A DNA stretch of 64,000 bases. Source: Halomonas saccharevitans. Its GTDB lineage: Bacteria > Pseudomonadota > Gammaproteobacteria > Pseudomonadales > Halomonadaceae. Each line of letters starts with the position of its first letter. Position 1 is the stretch's first letter. The position numbers were made by a program, and so were the translations under genes. Below are positions 35,291 to 45,683 of the stretch, piece by piece. Below the pieces are notes generated by a model. It ran no database searches. It was not told the origin of the DNA and saw only the letters and a program-made list of their open reading frames with translations. The stretch lies in NCBI RefSeq assembly GCF_900116405.1, contig NZ_FPAQ01000013.1:22041-86040 (forward strand), given 5' to 3'.

Positions 35291-36438
35291 ACTTCACAGG
35301 CTAACCGGGCGTGCCCCGCCCTTAACACATTGATGGCGCCGACATGATCGGCGTTGGCCGCAAAGCCGCATTCGACACAGGCAAACCGGGCCTGGCTGCG
35401 CCGGTTCTCCGCGGAGATATGCCCGCACTCGGGGCAGGTGCGGCTGGTGTTATGCGGTGGCACAACAACCAGATGCGCACCGCGCCAGGCCAGCTTGTAG
35501 TCGAGCTGGCGCCGGAACTCGTACCACCCCTGGTCGAGGATCGAGCGGTTGAGGCCTGACTTCTGCCGGATATGGCGGCCTGGCTTCTCGATACTGCCCT
35601 TGGCCGACCGCGACATGTTGCGGACCTGCAGGTCTTCCAGCACCACGAGCGCGTGGTGTTGGCTGATCGTGGCGGAAGCCTTGTGCAGGAAATCACGCCG
35701 GGCATTGGCGATGCGAGCCTGGAGTTTCTGGACGCGGGCCTTGGCCTTCTTCCAGTTGTTGCTGAACTTGCTCTTGCGGCTCAGGGACTGCTGGGCCTTG
35801 CGTAGCGCTTCTTGGTGACGCTTGAAGCTGTCAAGGGGCTCGAGGTAGCGACCATCCGACAAGGTGGCGAAACGGGTAACGCCCAGGTCGATGCCGACCG
35901 CGCCACCTTGCGGCACCGGCACCTCGACCTCGCGCGCGGTCTGGATACTGATGAACCAACGACCGCCCAACTGGCTGACGGTGACGTTCTTGACCGTCCC
36001 CAGCACCTCACGGCTCTTGCGGAAGCGCAGCCAGCCCAGCTTGGGCAGGTAGATCCGGCGGTTGCTCTGATCGAGCCGGATCTGCTTCGGATCGGGATAG
36101 CGAAAGCTGTCGCGCCGGCCCTTCTTCTTGAAGCGCGGAACATCGGCCCGTTTGGCGAAGAAGTTGGCGTAGGCGCGCTCCAGGTCTTTCAGCGACTGCT
36201 GGAGCGGGTGGACCGGTGCCTCCTTGAGCCACGGGGTGTCGTCGCTGTTGCGCCAGCCAGTGAGCTGCTTGCACAAGGCGGCATAGCTGAGCTTCTTTTC
36301 GCCGGCTTCGTACCGTTCCTTTTGCAACGCCAGGCTCCGGTTGAACACGAACCTAGCCATGCCGGCAAACTGGCGCATCTTGCGCACCTGTTCGCCGTTC
36401 GGCATCAGCTCGAATTTGAAGGCTTGGAGGCGTTGCAT
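35218..36438 (-). CDS. tnpB: TnpB RNA-guided endonuclease (IS200/IS605 OrfB)
   Basis: A 406-residue protein. N-terminal helix-turn-helix/wedge region, then a split RuvC nuclease with D184 (VGIDLGVTRF), E268 (LVVLEDLQVRN) and D364 (NADHVGAIN), and the target-DNA-binding zinc finger C335/C338 (CPEC) with C354/C357 (CVEC). All catalytic residues are intact, so it should be an active nuclease guided by omega RNA. Length matches ISDra2 TnpB (408). The C-terminal 30 residues (SGAAKPPAAGTHRSDSAPA) are low complexity, which is common because the 3' end doubles as the guide-RNA gene. Confidence 0.93.
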   Translation of the reverse strand: MQRLQAFKFELMPNGEQVRKMRQFAGMARFVFNRSLALQKERYEAGEKKLSYAALCKQLTGWRNSDDTPWLKEAPVHPLQQSLKDLERAYANFFAKRADVPRFKKKGRRDSFRYPDPKQIRLDQSNRRIYLPKLGWLRFRKSREVLGTVKNVTVSQLGGRWFISIQTAREVEVPVPQGGAVGIDLGVTRFATLSDGRYLEPLDSFKRHQEALRKAQQSLSRKSKFSNNWKKAKARVQKLQARIANARRDFLHKASATISQHHALVVLEDLQVRNMSRSAKGSIEKPGRHIRQKSGLNRSILDQGWYEFRRQLDYKLAWRGAHLVVVPPHNTSRTCPECGHISAENRRSQARFACVECGFAANADHVGAINVLRAGHARLACEVSGAAKPPAAGTHRSDSAPAVGCA

Positions 36439-36549
36439 GGCTCACCCTGTGCTGTGCATACATACAGCATTATAGGGCGCCTTCGACACCCGCGCTATTC
36501 TTCCCCGCACTGAAAGTACGGGGCATGCCGCGCAATCTGGTCAAACGCA

Positions 36550-36577
36550 AAGACGCCACTCCGAGGAGTGGCGTCTT
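36550..36577 (-). terminator. Intrinsic terminator after ihfA
   Basis: A perfect stem AAGACGCCACTCC / GGAGTGGCGTCTT of about 13 bp, followed on the minus strand by TGCGTTTGA. The TnpB element is inserted immediately after this run, probably without harm to termination. Confidence 0.88.
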
Positions 36578-36615
36578 GCCTGGCGACCGGCCATTATCGC
36601 GGCAACCGAGGACGC

Positions 36616-36918
36616 TCAGTGCACCTCGCCGTCGTACCCTTCGACCTGGCTCTTGAGCTTCTGGCCGGGTCGGAAGGTGACCACGCGCCGCGCGGAGATG
36701 GGGATCTCCTCGCCGGTCTTCGGGTTACGACCGGGGCGTTCGCGCTTGTCGCGCAGGTCGAAGTTGCCGAACCCCGACAGCTTGACCTGCTCGTTCTCGC
36801 GCAGGCAACCACGTATCTCCTCGAAGAAGGCCTCCACCATGGACTTGGCCTCGCGCTTGGACAGGCCAAGCTCGGCGTGCAGATGTTCGGCCAGTTCCGC
36901 CTTGGTCAACGCACCCAT
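36616..36918 (-). CDS. ihfA: Integration host factor alpha subunit
   Basis: A 100-residue HU/IHF DNA-bending protein. [25 protein letters not shown] and [27 protein letters not shown] match IhfA throughout, including the Pro of the beta arm ([10 protein letters not shown]). ATG 36918 has GAGGA 7 nt upstream and gives the family length (E. coli 99). The frame extends 28 more codons to an ATG overlapping the pheT stop (ATGA), so coupling from that site is possible, but the extension ([14 protein letters not shown]...) has no resemblance to the family. Confidence 0.93.
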   Translation of the reverse strand: MGALTKAELAEHLHAELGLSKREAKSMVEAFFEEIRGCLRENEQVKLSGFGNFDLRDKRERPGRNPKTGEEIPISARRVVTFRPGQKLKSQVEGYDGEVH

Positions 36919-36998
36919 GTTGTCGTCCTCGTGGCGCTGGTCCTGCCGATCGCCGGGCTGCGCCTCGCTTGAGGACGCAGCCTTGTCACGCGACGCTG

Positions 36999-39377
36999 TC
37001 ATGAACGCAGCTCTGCGCCCAGATGCTGGTGCGATTCCGCGACGATAGCATCAACCAACTGATTGATTTCCTCGTCATTAAGCGTGCGCGAAGGATGCTG
37101 CCAGGTCAAGCCCAGGGCCACGCTCTTGCGCCCCTCCGGTACGCCCTTGCCCTGATAGACATCGAACAGGTGCGAGTCCACCAGCCACTCGCCGGCCTGG
37201 CCGCGGATGGTATCGAGCAGCGACTGCACCGGCAGCTCGGCGTCGACCAGGAAGGCCAGGTCACGACGCACCTCGGGATGGCGCGACAGCGGAGTAAAGG
37301 CCGGCACCCGCCCCTGGGTAAGCGCGTCGAGACGCACCTCGAAGAGCAGCGCATCGACCTTGAGACCCAGCTTGGCACGCACTGCCGGGTGCAGGGTGCC
37401 GATCCAGCCGGCCTCCTCGCCGCGGTGCAGGATGCGCGCGCACTGCCCCGGATGCAGGGCCGGATGCTCGCCCGGCTCGAAGCGCCAGGCTTCGGGCTCG
37501 CCAAGCGCGAACAGGCTCTCCAGGTCGCCCTTCAGGTCGAAGAAATCGACCGCGGCCTTGTCTCCGGACCAGCCCTCGGGCTCGCGGGGCCCGCAGACCA
37601 GCGCGCCAAGCATCGGCAGCTGGTGCAGGTGGTCGAGCTCGCCGCGGAACACCAGGCCGGTCTCGAACAGCCGCACTCGGCTCTGCTGACGATTCAGGTT
37701 ATGCGTGAGGGCACGCACCAGGCCCGGGAAGAGGCTAGCCCGCATCACCGACAGATCGCTGGAGATGGGATTGGCGAGCGCCGGCGAGACGGCCTCGGGA
37801 TGCAGCGCCTGCTGCAGCTCCGGGGCGACGAAGCTGTAGGTCACCGCCTCCTGGTAGCCACGGGCGACCATCTGGCGACGCAGCAGGCCCAGCGGCGTGT
37901 GAGCCTCATCGGCGGGGCGCAGCGCCAGGCGCAGCTGAGGACGACGCACCGGCAGGCGGTTGTAGCCGTGGATGCGCGCCACCTCCTCGATGAGGTCCTC
38001 CTCGATGGCGATGTCGAAGCGCCAGGTCGGCACCTGCACCGTCCAGCCCTCGCCGGTGGCCGTGACGCCGAGCCCCAGGCGCTCGAGGATCTCGGCGACC
38101 TCGTCGTCGGGCAGCGCCTTGCCGAGCGCCTGCTCGAGGCGAGCGGCGCGCAGGATCGCCTGGCGGGCGCCGGGCAGATGCGCGTCGCTTGCCACCTCGG
38201 TCAGCGGGCCCGGCTCACCGCCGGTGATCTGCAGCAGCAGCGCGGTGGCCCGCTCGGCAGCCTCGCGGGCGAGTGCCGGGTCGACGCCGCGCTCGAAGCG
38301 GTGGGAGGCATCGGTGTGCAGGCCGTAACGACGCCCCTGACCGGCCACGGCCAGCGGCGAGAAGAACGCCGACTCGAGGAAGATGTCGCGGGTCTCGGCA
38401 TTCACGCCGGAGTGCTCGCCGCCCATGACGCCGGCGATGGCCAGCGGGCCGCGCTCGTCGGCGATCACCAGTGTCTCGGCCTCCAGGGTGATCTCCTGGC
38501 CGTCGAGCAGCACCAGGCGCTCGCCCTCCCGTGCCAGCCGTACGATCACGCTGCCGTGCAGGTTGGCGCGATCGAAGGCGTGCAGCGGCTGACCAAGCTC
38601 GAGCATCACGTAGTTGGTGACGTCGACCACCGGGTCGATGGCGCGGATGCCGCTGCGGCGCAGCCGCTCGACCATCCACAGCGGCGTCTCGGCGGTGACA
38701 TCGACGCCCTTGATCAGGCGGCCGAGGTAGCGCGGGCAGCGCTCACCGTCCTCGACGCGAACCGGGAAACTTTCGTCATGGACCGGCGCCACCGCGGTAA
38801 GCGCGGGACCCTCGACCGCCAGACGATTGAGCACCCCGACCTCGCGGGCCAGGCCCTTCAGGCTCAGGCAGTCACCGCGGTTGGGAGTGAGGTCGACCTC
38901 GATGGTGTGGTCATCGAGCCCCATGAAGTCGCGGAAGCCCTCGCCCACCGGCGCGTCCGTCGGCAGCTCGAGGATGCCCTCGGAGGTCTCCTCCTCGAGG
39001 CCCAGCTCCGAGGCGGAGCAGATCATGCCGCGAGACTCTACGCCGCGCAGCTTGGCTTTCTTGATCTTGAAGTCGCCGGGCAGCACGGCGCCGACCCGAG
39101 CGAAGGCCACCCGCTGGCCCTCGGCCACGTTGGGGGCACCGCAGACGACCTGAACCCGCTCACCACTGCCGTCGTCGACCTGGCAGACGTTGAGTTTGTC
39201 GGCATCCGGGTGCGGGGCCTTGGCCACCACCTGGGCGACCACCACGCCGCTGAAGCTCGCGGCCACGGGATCCACGGCATCGACCTCGAGGCCGGCCATG
39301 GTGATCTGGTCGGCGAGCGCCTGGGTAGAAAGGGCCGGCGAGACCCAGTCGCGCAGCCACTGTTCGGAAAATTTCAT
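36999..39377 (-). CDS. pheT: Phenylalanine-tRNA ligase beta subunit
   Basis: A 792-residue subunit of the alpha2beta2 PheRS. It begins [33 protein letters not shown], followed by a tRNA-binding (EMAP/Trbp111-like) domain with [22 protein letters not shown], the B3/B4 editing region, the B5 segment and the C-terminal anticodon-binding (ferredoxin-fold) domain, which ends [28 protein letters not shown]. Its length and order after pheS match the E. coli operon. The stop overlaps the possible longer start of ihfA. Confidence 0.97.
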   Translation of the reverse strand: MKFSEQWLRDWVSPALSTQALADQITMAGLEVDAVDPVAASFSGVVVAQVVAKAPHPDADKLNVCQVDDGSGERVQVVCGAPNVAEGQRVAFARVGAVLPGDFKIKKAKLRGVESRGMICSASELGLEEETSEGILELPTDAPVGEGFRDFMGLDDHTIEVDLTPNRGDCLSLKGLAREVGVLNRLAVEGPALTAVAPVHDESFPVRVEDGERCPRYLGRLIKGVDVTAETPLWMVERLRRSGIRAIDPVVDVTNYVMLELGQPLHAFDRANLHGSVIVRLAREGERLVLLDGQEITLEAETLVIADERGPLAIAGVMGGEHSGVNAETRDIFLESAFFSPLAVAGQGRRYGLHTDASHRFERGVDPALAREAAERATALLLQITGGEPGPLTEVASDAHLPGARQAILRAARLEQALGKALPDDEVAEILERLGLGVTATGEGWTVQVPTWRFDIAIEEDLIEEVARIHGYNRLPVRRPQLRLALRPADEAHTPLGLLRRQMVARGYQEAVTYSFVAPELQQALHPEAVSPALANPISSDLSVMRASLFPGLVRALTHNLNRQQSRVRLFETGLVFRGELDHLHQLPMLGALVCGPREPEGWSGDKAAVDFFDLKGDLESLFALGEPEAWRFEPGEHPALHPGQCARILHRGEEAGWIGTLHPAVRAKLGLKVDALLFEVRLDALTQGRVPAFTPLSRHPEVRRDLAFLVDAELPVQSLLDTIRGQAGEWLVDSHLFDVYQGKGVPEGRKSVALGLTWQHPSRTLNDEEINQLVDAIVAESHQHLGAELRS

Positions 39378-39411
39378 GACAACTCCTGTGTTCTGCTTAT
39401 CCGGTGATCAA

Positions 39412-40466
<1,055 letters not shown>

Positions 40467-40474
<8 letters not shown>

Positions 40475-40501
40475 AGGGGAAGAGCGGCTGCTCTTCCCCT
40501 G
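40467..40501 (-). terminator. Perfect intrinsic terminator between rplT and pheS (possible pheST attenuator)
   Basis: A 12-bp perfect stem CAGGGGAAGAGC / GCTCTTCCCCTG (40474-40485 and 40490-40501) with loop GGCT, followed on the minus strand by TTTTTTT. It sits within the operon, upstream of pheST, where E. coli has its pheST attenuator. I found no phenylalanine-rich leader peptide. Confidence 0.9.
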
Positions 40502-40558
40502 CGACGATCACGGACCGGCGGCGCGACACGAGCCACTCACCGGCCAGGGTCGACTCCC

Positions 40559-40912
40559 TTACTGGGCAGCCTTGGCCTTCTCGACGATGGCGGCAAAGGC
40601 AGCCTTCTCGTGAACGGCCAGATCGGCCAGCACTTTGCGGTCGATCTCGATACCGGCCTTCTTCAGGCCGCCGACGAAGCGGCTGTAGGACAGGCCATGC
40701 TGGCGGGCACCGGCGTTGATACGCTGGATCCACAGGGCACGGAACTGACGCTTACGCTGGCGACGGTCGCGGTACGCATACTGGCCGGCCTTGATGACGG
40801 CCTGCTTGGCAACGCGAAAGACGCGCGAACGGGCACCGTAGTAACCCTTGGCCTGCTTAAGAATCTTCTTGTGACGACGACGTGCGACGACACCACGCTT
40901 GACGCGAGTCAT
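40559..40912 (-). CDS. rplT: Large ribosomal subunit protein bL20
   Basis: A 117-residue ribosomal protein starting [30 protein letters not shown], with the conserved Gly-Tyr-Tyr-Gly and the C-terminal [22 protein letters not shown]. In E. coli L20 autoregulates the operon by binding the rpmI translational operator. It follows rpmI as expected. A strong terminator lies 58 bp beyond its stop. Confidence 0.97.
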   Translation of the reverse strand: MTRVKRGVVARRRHKKILKQAKGYYGARSRVFRVAKQAVIKAGQYAYRDRRQRKRQFRALWIQRINAGARQHGLSYSRFVGGLKKAGIEIDRKVLADLAVHEKAAFAAIVEKAKAAQ

Positions 40913-40949
40913 AGCTTTCTCCTGACGTTAGAGGGGTGCACCCGGGAAG

Positions 40950-41144
40950 TTACAGAGTCGGCAGCATCCGCTGGATGAGCGGCTTGTCGGCGGCGTGGAT
41001 CTGCTTCATCCCACGCAGCTGACGCTTCCGCTTGGTGGACTTCTTGGTCAGGATGTGGCTTCGGAACGACTGCTTGTGCTTGAAGCCGTTGGCCGTCTTC
41101 TTGAAGCGCTTGGCAGCGCCGCTGTTGCTCTTGATTTTCGGCAT
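40950..41144 (-). CDS. rpmI: Large ribosomal subunit protein bL35
   Basis: A 64-residue basic protein, [20 protein letters not shown]..., with conserved [23 protein letters not shown] and PLIQRMLP at the end. ATG 41144 gives the exact family start; the upstream in-frame MFL is not used. It is 87 bp after infC and 37 bp before rplT. Confidence 0.96.
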   Translation of the reverse strand: MPKIKSNSGAAKRFKKTANGFKHKQSFRSHILTKKSTKRKRQLRGMKQIHAADKPLIQRMLPTL

Positions 41145-41186
41145 GAGAAACACTCCGCTCGAGGTTTTTTCAGAAAATTCGGGGCC

Positions 41187-41210
41187 ACCGGAAGGCTGGC
41201 ATGCCTTCCG
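41187..41210 (-). promoter_or_regulatory. Hairpin between infC and rpmI
   Basis: A nine-bp stem CCGGAAGGC / GCCTTCCGG with a six-nt loop (TGGCAT), followed downstream on the minus strand by an A/T-rich stretch. It lies in the rpmI leader, where E. coli has an L20-binding operator, so it could be part of such a control structure or a processing site. Confidence 0.5.
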
Positions 41211-41231
41211 GCCGTTAAACGGGCCGTCGAA

Positions 41232-41771
41232 TCACTTCTTCTTGGGGGCAATGATCATGATCATCTGGCGCCCTTCCATCTTCGGAAAGGACTCCACGGT
41301 ACCCAGGTCCTCGAGGTCGGCGGCGATCCGCTCCATCAGCTTGCGGCCGATGTCTTGGTGCGCCATTTCACGACCGCGAAAACGCAGGGTGACCTTGCCC
41401 TTGTCGCCACCTTCGAGGAATCGAATCAGGTTCTTCATCTTGACCTGATAGTCACCCTCGTCGGTGCCAGGCCGGAATTTCACTTCCTTGACCTGGATCT
41501 GCTTCGTCTTCTTCTTCTGAGCAGACTTCTGCTTCTTCTGCTCGAAGACGAACTTACCGTAATCCATGATCTTGCAGACAATGGGATCGGCGTTGGAAAT
41601 CTGTACGAGGTCCATTCCGGCCGCTTCGGCTCGCTCCAGCGCTTCGCTGGTGGGCACAACGCCCAGCTGTTCGCCGTCGCTATCGATCAGGCGGACCTGA
41701 TCCTCGGTAATGCGCTCGTTCATCGGGGGGCGTTTATCCTGAACGCGCCCTCTTGGGTTGCTTCTCTTGAT
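41232..41771 (-). CDS. infC: Translation initiation factor IF-3, predicted AUC start
   Basis: A 179-residue IF-3. C-terminal domain: [42 protein letters not shown]. An ATG exists at 41723, but it would delete the conserved basic N-terminus. In frame upstream is [16 protein letters not shown], similar in layout to the E. coli N-terminus IKGGKRVQTARPNR. The codon at 41769-41771 (minus strand) is ATC, with GGAG 8 nt before it. E. coli infC likewise starts at a near-cognate codon (AUU), which lets IF-3 limit its own synthesis. The start is inferred from position, SD and length (E. coli 180). Confidence 0.9.
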   Translation of the reverse strand: MKRSNPRGRVQDKRPPMNERITEDQVRLIDSDGEQLGVVPTSEALERAEAAGMDLVQISNADPIVCKIMDYGKFVFEQKKQKSAQKKKTKQIQVKEVKFRPGTDEGDYQVKMKNLIRFLEGGDKGKVTLRFRGREMAHQDIGRKLMERIAADLEDLGTVESFPKMEGRQMIMIIAPKKK

Positions 41772-41804
41772 GGTTCCGTCTCCACTATCGCTTGGAAGAT
41801 GTCG

Positions 41805-43703
41805 CTATTGCCGTTCGGTCTGAATCCGCTCGATGAAGGCGTCTACCGTCATCGTCCCGAGATTCTCGCCGCTGCGGGTGCGCAGGGCCACCGAGTCGGA
41901 CTCGACTTCCTTATCTCCCACCACCAGGAGATAGGGGACCTTCTGCAACGTATGCTCTCGGATTTTAAAGCCGATCTTCTCGTTCCTCAAGTCCGACTTG
42001 ACGCGCAGACCGACTTTCTGGAGCCGTTCGACCAGCGAGACGGCGTAATCACGCTGAGCATCGGTGATGGTCATGACCACCGCCTGCTGCGGCGCCAGCC
42101 ACAGCGGCATGGCGCCGGCATAGTGCTCGATCAGGATACCCAGGAACCGCTCGAAGGAACCGAGAATCGCGCGATGCAGCATCACCGGCGTCTTGCGCAC
42201 GCCATCCTCGTCGACGAACTGCGCCCCCAGGCGACCCGGCAGGTTGAAGTCGAGCTGTAGCGTACCACACTGCCAGACGCGGTTGAGGCAATCGCGCAGC
42301 GAGAACTCGATCTTGGGCCCGTAGAAGGCGCCCTCGCCCGGCTGCAGGTCCCACTCGAGGCCGGTGGCGTTCAGCGCCGCCTCGAGACCGGCCTCGGCAC
42401 GATCCCAAAGCGCCGGCTCGCCCATGTAGCCTTCGGGGCGGGTGGAGAGCTTGAGCTCCACGTCGTCGAAGCCGAGTTCCTTGTAGACCTGGAGGGTCAG
42501 GGCGATGAAGGCCTCGGCCTCGGCCTGGATCTGCCCCTCGGTGCAGAAGATGTGCGCGTCGTCCTGGGTGAAGCCGCGCACCCGCATCAGGCCGTGCAGC
42601 GAGCCGGAGGGCTCGTTACGGTGGCAGCTGCCGAATTCGGCGAGGCGCAGAGGGAGGTCGCGGTAGCTCTTCAGCCCCTGGTTGAACACCTGCACGTGGC
42701 AGGGGCAGTTCATCGGCTTGACCGCGTACTCGCGCTTCTCCGACTCGGTGGTGAACATCAGTTCGCTGTAGTGCCCCCAGTGCCCCGAGGCCTTCCACAG
42801 CGAGAGATCGACCACCTGGGGCGTCTTGATCTCCTGATAGCCGTGCTCGATCTGCACGCGACGCATGTACTGCTCGAGCGCCTGGTAGATCGTCCAGCCG
42901 TTGGGATGCCAGAAGACCATGCCAGGGGCCTCTTCCTGGAGATGGAAGAGATCCATCTTCTTGGCCAGCTTGCGATGATCGCGCTTTTCGGCCTCCTCGA
43001 GGCGCTTGAGATAGGCCTTGAGCTGTTTCTTGTCGCCCCAGGCGGTGCCGTAAATACGGGTCAGCATGGGGTTCTCGGCGTTGCCTCGCCAGTAGGCCCC
43101 AGAGAGCTTGGTCAGCTTGAACGCCTTGAGGTGCCGCGTATTGGGCACGTGAGGACCCCGGCACATGTCGAGGTATTCCTCGTGATGGTAGAGACGAATG
43201 GTCTCTCCCTCGGGAATGCCGCGCACGATCTCCTGCTTGTAGGGCTCGTCGCGGTGCAAGAACTGCAGCATGGCGTGATCGCGATCGACATACTCGCGCA
43301 CCACATCGTACTCGTGATCGATCAGCGCCTTCATGCGCGCCTCGATGGCCTCGAGATCCTCGGGGGTCACCGAGCGTCCGAAGTCGACGTCATAGTAGAA
43401 GCCGTCTTCGATCACCGGGCCGATGGCCATCTTGGCGTCGGGATAGAGCTGCTTGACGGCATGACCGATCAGGTGGGCGCAGGAGTGGCGAATGACCTCG
43501 AGGCCCTCCGCGTCGCGGGCGGTGAGAATCGCCACCTCGGCATCATGGTCGATGATATCGGCGGCATCCACCTGCACGCCGTCGATCTTGCCGGCCACGC
43601 AGGCCTTGGCGAGACCGGGACCGATGCTCTCGGCCAGCTGCATCACGCTGAGGGGGTCGTCGAAGGTTCTCTGACTGCCGTCGGGCAGGGTCACGATGGG
43701 CAT
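41805..43703 (-). CDS. thrS: Threonine-tRNA ligase
   Basis: A 632-residue class II synthetase with an N-terminal TGS domain ([20 protein letters not shown]), an editing domain ([33 protein letters not shown], including the HxxxH), the catalytic core with [27 protein letters not shown] and motif 2 [26 protein letters not shown], and an anticodon-binding domain ([17 protein letters not shown]). It lies 33 bp upstream of the infC AUC start, so infC is probably co-transcribed with it. Confidence 0.97.
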   Translation of the reverse strand: MPIVTLPDGSQRTFDDPLSVMQLAESIGPGLAKACVAGKIDGVQVDAADIIDHDAEVAILTARDAEGLEVIRHSCAHLIGHAVKQLYPDAKMAIGPVIEDGFYYDVDFGRSVTPEDLEAIEARMKALIDHEYDVVREYVDRDHAMLQFLHRDEPYKQEIVRGIPEGETIRLYHHEEYLDMCRGPHVPNTRHLKAFKLTKLSGAYWRGNAENPMLTRIYGTAWGDKKQLKAYLKRLEEAEKRDHRKLAKKMDLFHLQEEAPGMVFWHPNGWTIYQALEQYMRRVQIEHGYQEIKTPQVVDLSLWKASGHWGHYSELMFTTESEKREYAVKPMNCPCHVQVFNQGLKSYRDLPLRLAEFGSCHRNEPSGSLHGLMRVRGFTQDDAHIFCTEGQIQAEAEAFIALTLQVYKELGFDDVELKLSTRPEGYMGEPALWDRAEAGLEAALNATGLEWDLQPGEGAFYGPKIEFSLRDCLNRVWQCGTLQLDFNLPGRLGAQFVDEDGVRKTPVMLHRAILGSFERFLGILIEHYAGAMPLWLAPQQAVVMTITDAQRDYAVSLVERLQKVGLRVKSDLRNEKIGFKIREHTLQKVPYLLVVGDKEVESDSVALRTRSGENLGTMTVDAFIERIQTERQ

Positions 43704-43843
43704 GAAGGCTTCCTTGTGCGCAGTGGTGATCCATACCAGGGATCACGTGTCGCCAGACGAATGGTCGTGGTCTGAAAGCCACATAGCCTAGCAGAAGCGC
43801 CCCCTGTGGCGCCACGGTGGATGGCCAAGGGCAGGAACCCCGA

Positions 43844-43879
43844 CACGAGACAAGGCGCCCGTAGGCGCCTTGTCTCGTG
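43844..43879. terminator. Hairpin downstream of the OmpA-family gene
   Basis: A perfect 16-bp stem CACGAGACAAGGCGCC / GGCGCCTTGTCTCGTG with loop CGTA. It is followed by CTTGCG on the plus strand and TCGGGG on the minus strand, so the U-tract is poor; it probably marks the 3' end of the OmpA-family transcript. Confidence 0.75.
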
Positions 43880-43931
43880 CTTGCGTCACGTCCCGGGCGA
43901 TGCCGGGACGGTGGCTCGGGTCAGGGCAGGA

Positions 43932-44747
43932 TCACTCCCACTCGCCAAGTTCGACGCGACGGTTCTCGGCACGGCCAGCGTCAGTCTCGTTGCTGGCCAC
44001 CGGCTGGGACTCGCCGTAGCCGATGGTGCGCATGCGATCCATCGAGACGCCCTGGCTCGCCAGGTAATCGGCGACGGAGTCGGCACGGCGCTGAGAGAGG
44101 TCCTGATTATAGGAATCGCTGCCCACGGCGTCGGTGTGACCCTCGATGCGCACGCGAACATTCTCGTTGGCGCGCAGCTTCTCGGCGACATCGGCGAGGA
44201 TGTCCTCGGCGCCCATGGTCAGGACGGCAGAGTCAAACTCGAAATTGACGTCGCGCAGCACCAGGTCCTGCTCGCAGCCCAGGGCGTTGACCTCGGCACC
44301 GGCCGGGGTACCCGGACACTGGTCCTGATAGTCCGGCACGCCATCGCCGTCGGAGTCGAGCGGGCAACCCACGGCATCCACGGCCACGCCTGCCGGTGTG
44401 CCCGGACACTGGTCGTTGGCATCGGTGACGCCGTCACCGTCGGTGTCGCGCGGCGCCGGTGCCGGGCTGCGGTTGGGCTCGGCACACAGCATCGCACCGA
44501 TGGCCGCACCCGCGGTGGAGCCGATGGCCGCACCGGTATCCTCATCGGATTCGCCGCTGGTGGCATAGCCCAGACCGCCACCGATCACGCCGCCGGCGAG
44601 CCCGCAGACGAAGGGAGATTGGTACCAGGCACGGTCAGAGGAAACGCCGCTGTCCATGCCGGAGGATTGAGACCCTGAGCTGGCACAGCCGGAGAGCCCG
44701 ACCACCAGCGCAGAACCGAGCAACAAACCAGTCGTTGATTTTTTCAT
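43932..44747 (-). CDS. OmpA-family outer-membrane lipoprotein with thrombospondin type 3-like repeats
   Basis: 271 residues. A lipoprotein signal ends LSGC (C in VVGLSGCASSGSQ), then a Gly-rich region (GLAGGVIGGGLGYATSG, AAIGSTAGAAIGAM) resembling the Rick17kDa/glycine-zipper fold. Two calcium-binding TSP3-type repeats (DTDGDGVTDANDQCPGTPAG and DSDGDGVPDYQDQCPGTPAG) link to a C-terminal OmpA peptidoglycan-binding domain (VNFEFDSAVL, EGHTDAVGSDSYNQDLSQRRADSV). It should tether the outer membrane to peptidoglycan. ATG 44747 follows AAGGAG. Confidence 0.85.
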   Translation of the reverse strand: MKKSTTGLLLGSALVVGLSGCASSGSQSSGMDSGVSSDRAWYQSPFVCGLAGGVIGGGLGYATSGESDEDTGAAIGSTAGAAIGAMLCAEPNRSPAPAPRDTDGDGVTDANDQCPGTPAGVAVDAVGCPLDSDGDGVPDYQDQCPGTPAGAEVNALGCEQDLVLRDVNFEFDSAVLTMGAEDILADVAEKLRANENVRVRIEGHTDAVGSDSYNQDLSQRRADSVADYLASQGVSMDRMRTIGYGESQPVASNETDAGRAENRRVELGEWE

Positions 44748-45030
44748 GCAAGACTCCTTCTTCTTAACTACATCCCGGCACGACGGGTAAGGAGCGCCAT
44801 TGCCAGGGGGTTCCGAGGAATGAACCGAGGGAAACGGCCCCCGAACCGCTTCCTGCACCTTCCAAGAAAGCACGTTACGCCTTTCTCGGCCAGTTCCAGG
44901 CACGGCGGCTAGGGCATCCAATGCATATTAGCCGTCAACGTGAGGGTGTCAGCTTGCCGCAGAGCCTGGACGGTTGCAATCAACGCAGGTGGCCAACGCA
45001 CACCTTCCTGCAGACACCGGCAACAGGAAG

Positions 45031-45504
45031 TCAGTGCAGACTACCCGGCCAGCCGCGACGAAATTCGATTACTGCCGTCGCGGCCTTGAGTACCGGTTCG
45101 CGCATCTCATCCTCGACCATCAGACGCTCGCGGTCCTCCTGGAACCGCGCCTTCGGACTCAAGGCCTTGCGCGCGGCATGGGTGTGCAGGTGCTGGGTAC
45201 GGCGATGGACCTCGTCGAATGCCTGGAAGTCGGGCCGCTGCGTCAGGTCCTGATCGAGGATCTCCAGCAGCACCTTGCAGCGCCAGGACCCCTCGGTGAT
45301 ATCGACCTGCTCCTGGGCCAGCGCCGAGGCCACCATCTCGAGGTTCTCCAGGCAGTTCTCATGGGCACGCCGCAACTCTTCTTCACGAAAGTTCCGGCGC
45401 CGCCGTACCTCCTTCCAGAGCGTGAAAGCATAGGCCCCGAGACCGGCGATGATCGCCAGCCCCAGGCCAAGGAGAATGAGTGCCAGAGTAGGGTTCATGG
45501 GCAT
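45031..45504 (-). CDS. DUF2489-family membrane-anchored protein
   Basis: A 157-residue protein with one N-terminal TM helix (LALILLGLGLAIIAGLGAYAFTLW), a basic boundary (KEVRRRR) and a cytoplasmic helical domain matching DUF2489 (HENCLENLEMVASALAQEQVDITEGSWRCKVLLEIL). Function unknown. The C-terminus PEFRRGWPGSLH-like ending is short. An alternative start is Met3. The gene stands alone. No catalytic motif is evident. Confidence 0.65.
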   Translation of the reverse strand: MPMNPTLALILLGLGLAIIAGLGAYAFTLWKEVRRRRNFREEELRRAHENCLENLEMVASALAQEQVDITEGSWRCKVLLEILDQDLTQRPDFQAFDEVHRRTQHLHTHAARKALSPKARFQEDRERLMVEDEMREPVLKAATAVIEFRRGWPGSLH

Positions 45505-45683
45505 GTCCCGTGTCGGTTCGTGTCAGGGACTTCATCATACATGCCGCCCGCCAGACCCCGAAATCACGCTCGAGTGACCCGGCAAGGCGACCAGGTCGAT
45601 TTACCGATCAAGGCTCTGCAGACGGCCTGGGCCTTGCGTAAAATCCTCTCTCCACCCACCGCGCATGGAACGACGGAACGACG

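Larger units (their letters stand above)
35144..36540 (-). mobile_element. IS200/IS605-group TnpB-only insertion element (IS1341-like)
   Basis: The element holds tnpB and no tnpA. Its left end, on the minus-strand side near 36500-36540, carries the imperfect hairpin CCCCGxACTxxxAGTxCGGGG (36503-36523). The right end contains AACGTC / GACGTT (35164-35179) and finishes, in minus-strand reading, with GATGTCAA at 35144; TCAA is the right-end cleavage tetranucleotide known for IS608. The plus-strand sequence at 36541-36544, TCAA, gives TTTGA immediately 5' of the left end. Boundaries are inferred from these signals. There is no target duplication, as expected for the family. Mobilisation would need TnpA from elsewhere. 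Confidence 0.75.

Noticed and set aside
36919..37002. 28-residue N-terminal extension of IhfA
   Set aside because: The frame is open and overlaps the pheT stop, but the residues are not family-like, and ATG 36918 has a proper SD and gives the expected length.
37023..39407. A 794-codon open frame on the plus strand opposite pheT
   Set aside because: Third-position GC bias leaves the antisense frame open; the minus-strand frame is an unmistakable PheT and the antisense translation has no recognisable domain.
40502..40558. PheM-like leader peptide before the pheST terminator
   Set aside because: The only short frames here have no phenylalanine codons in series.
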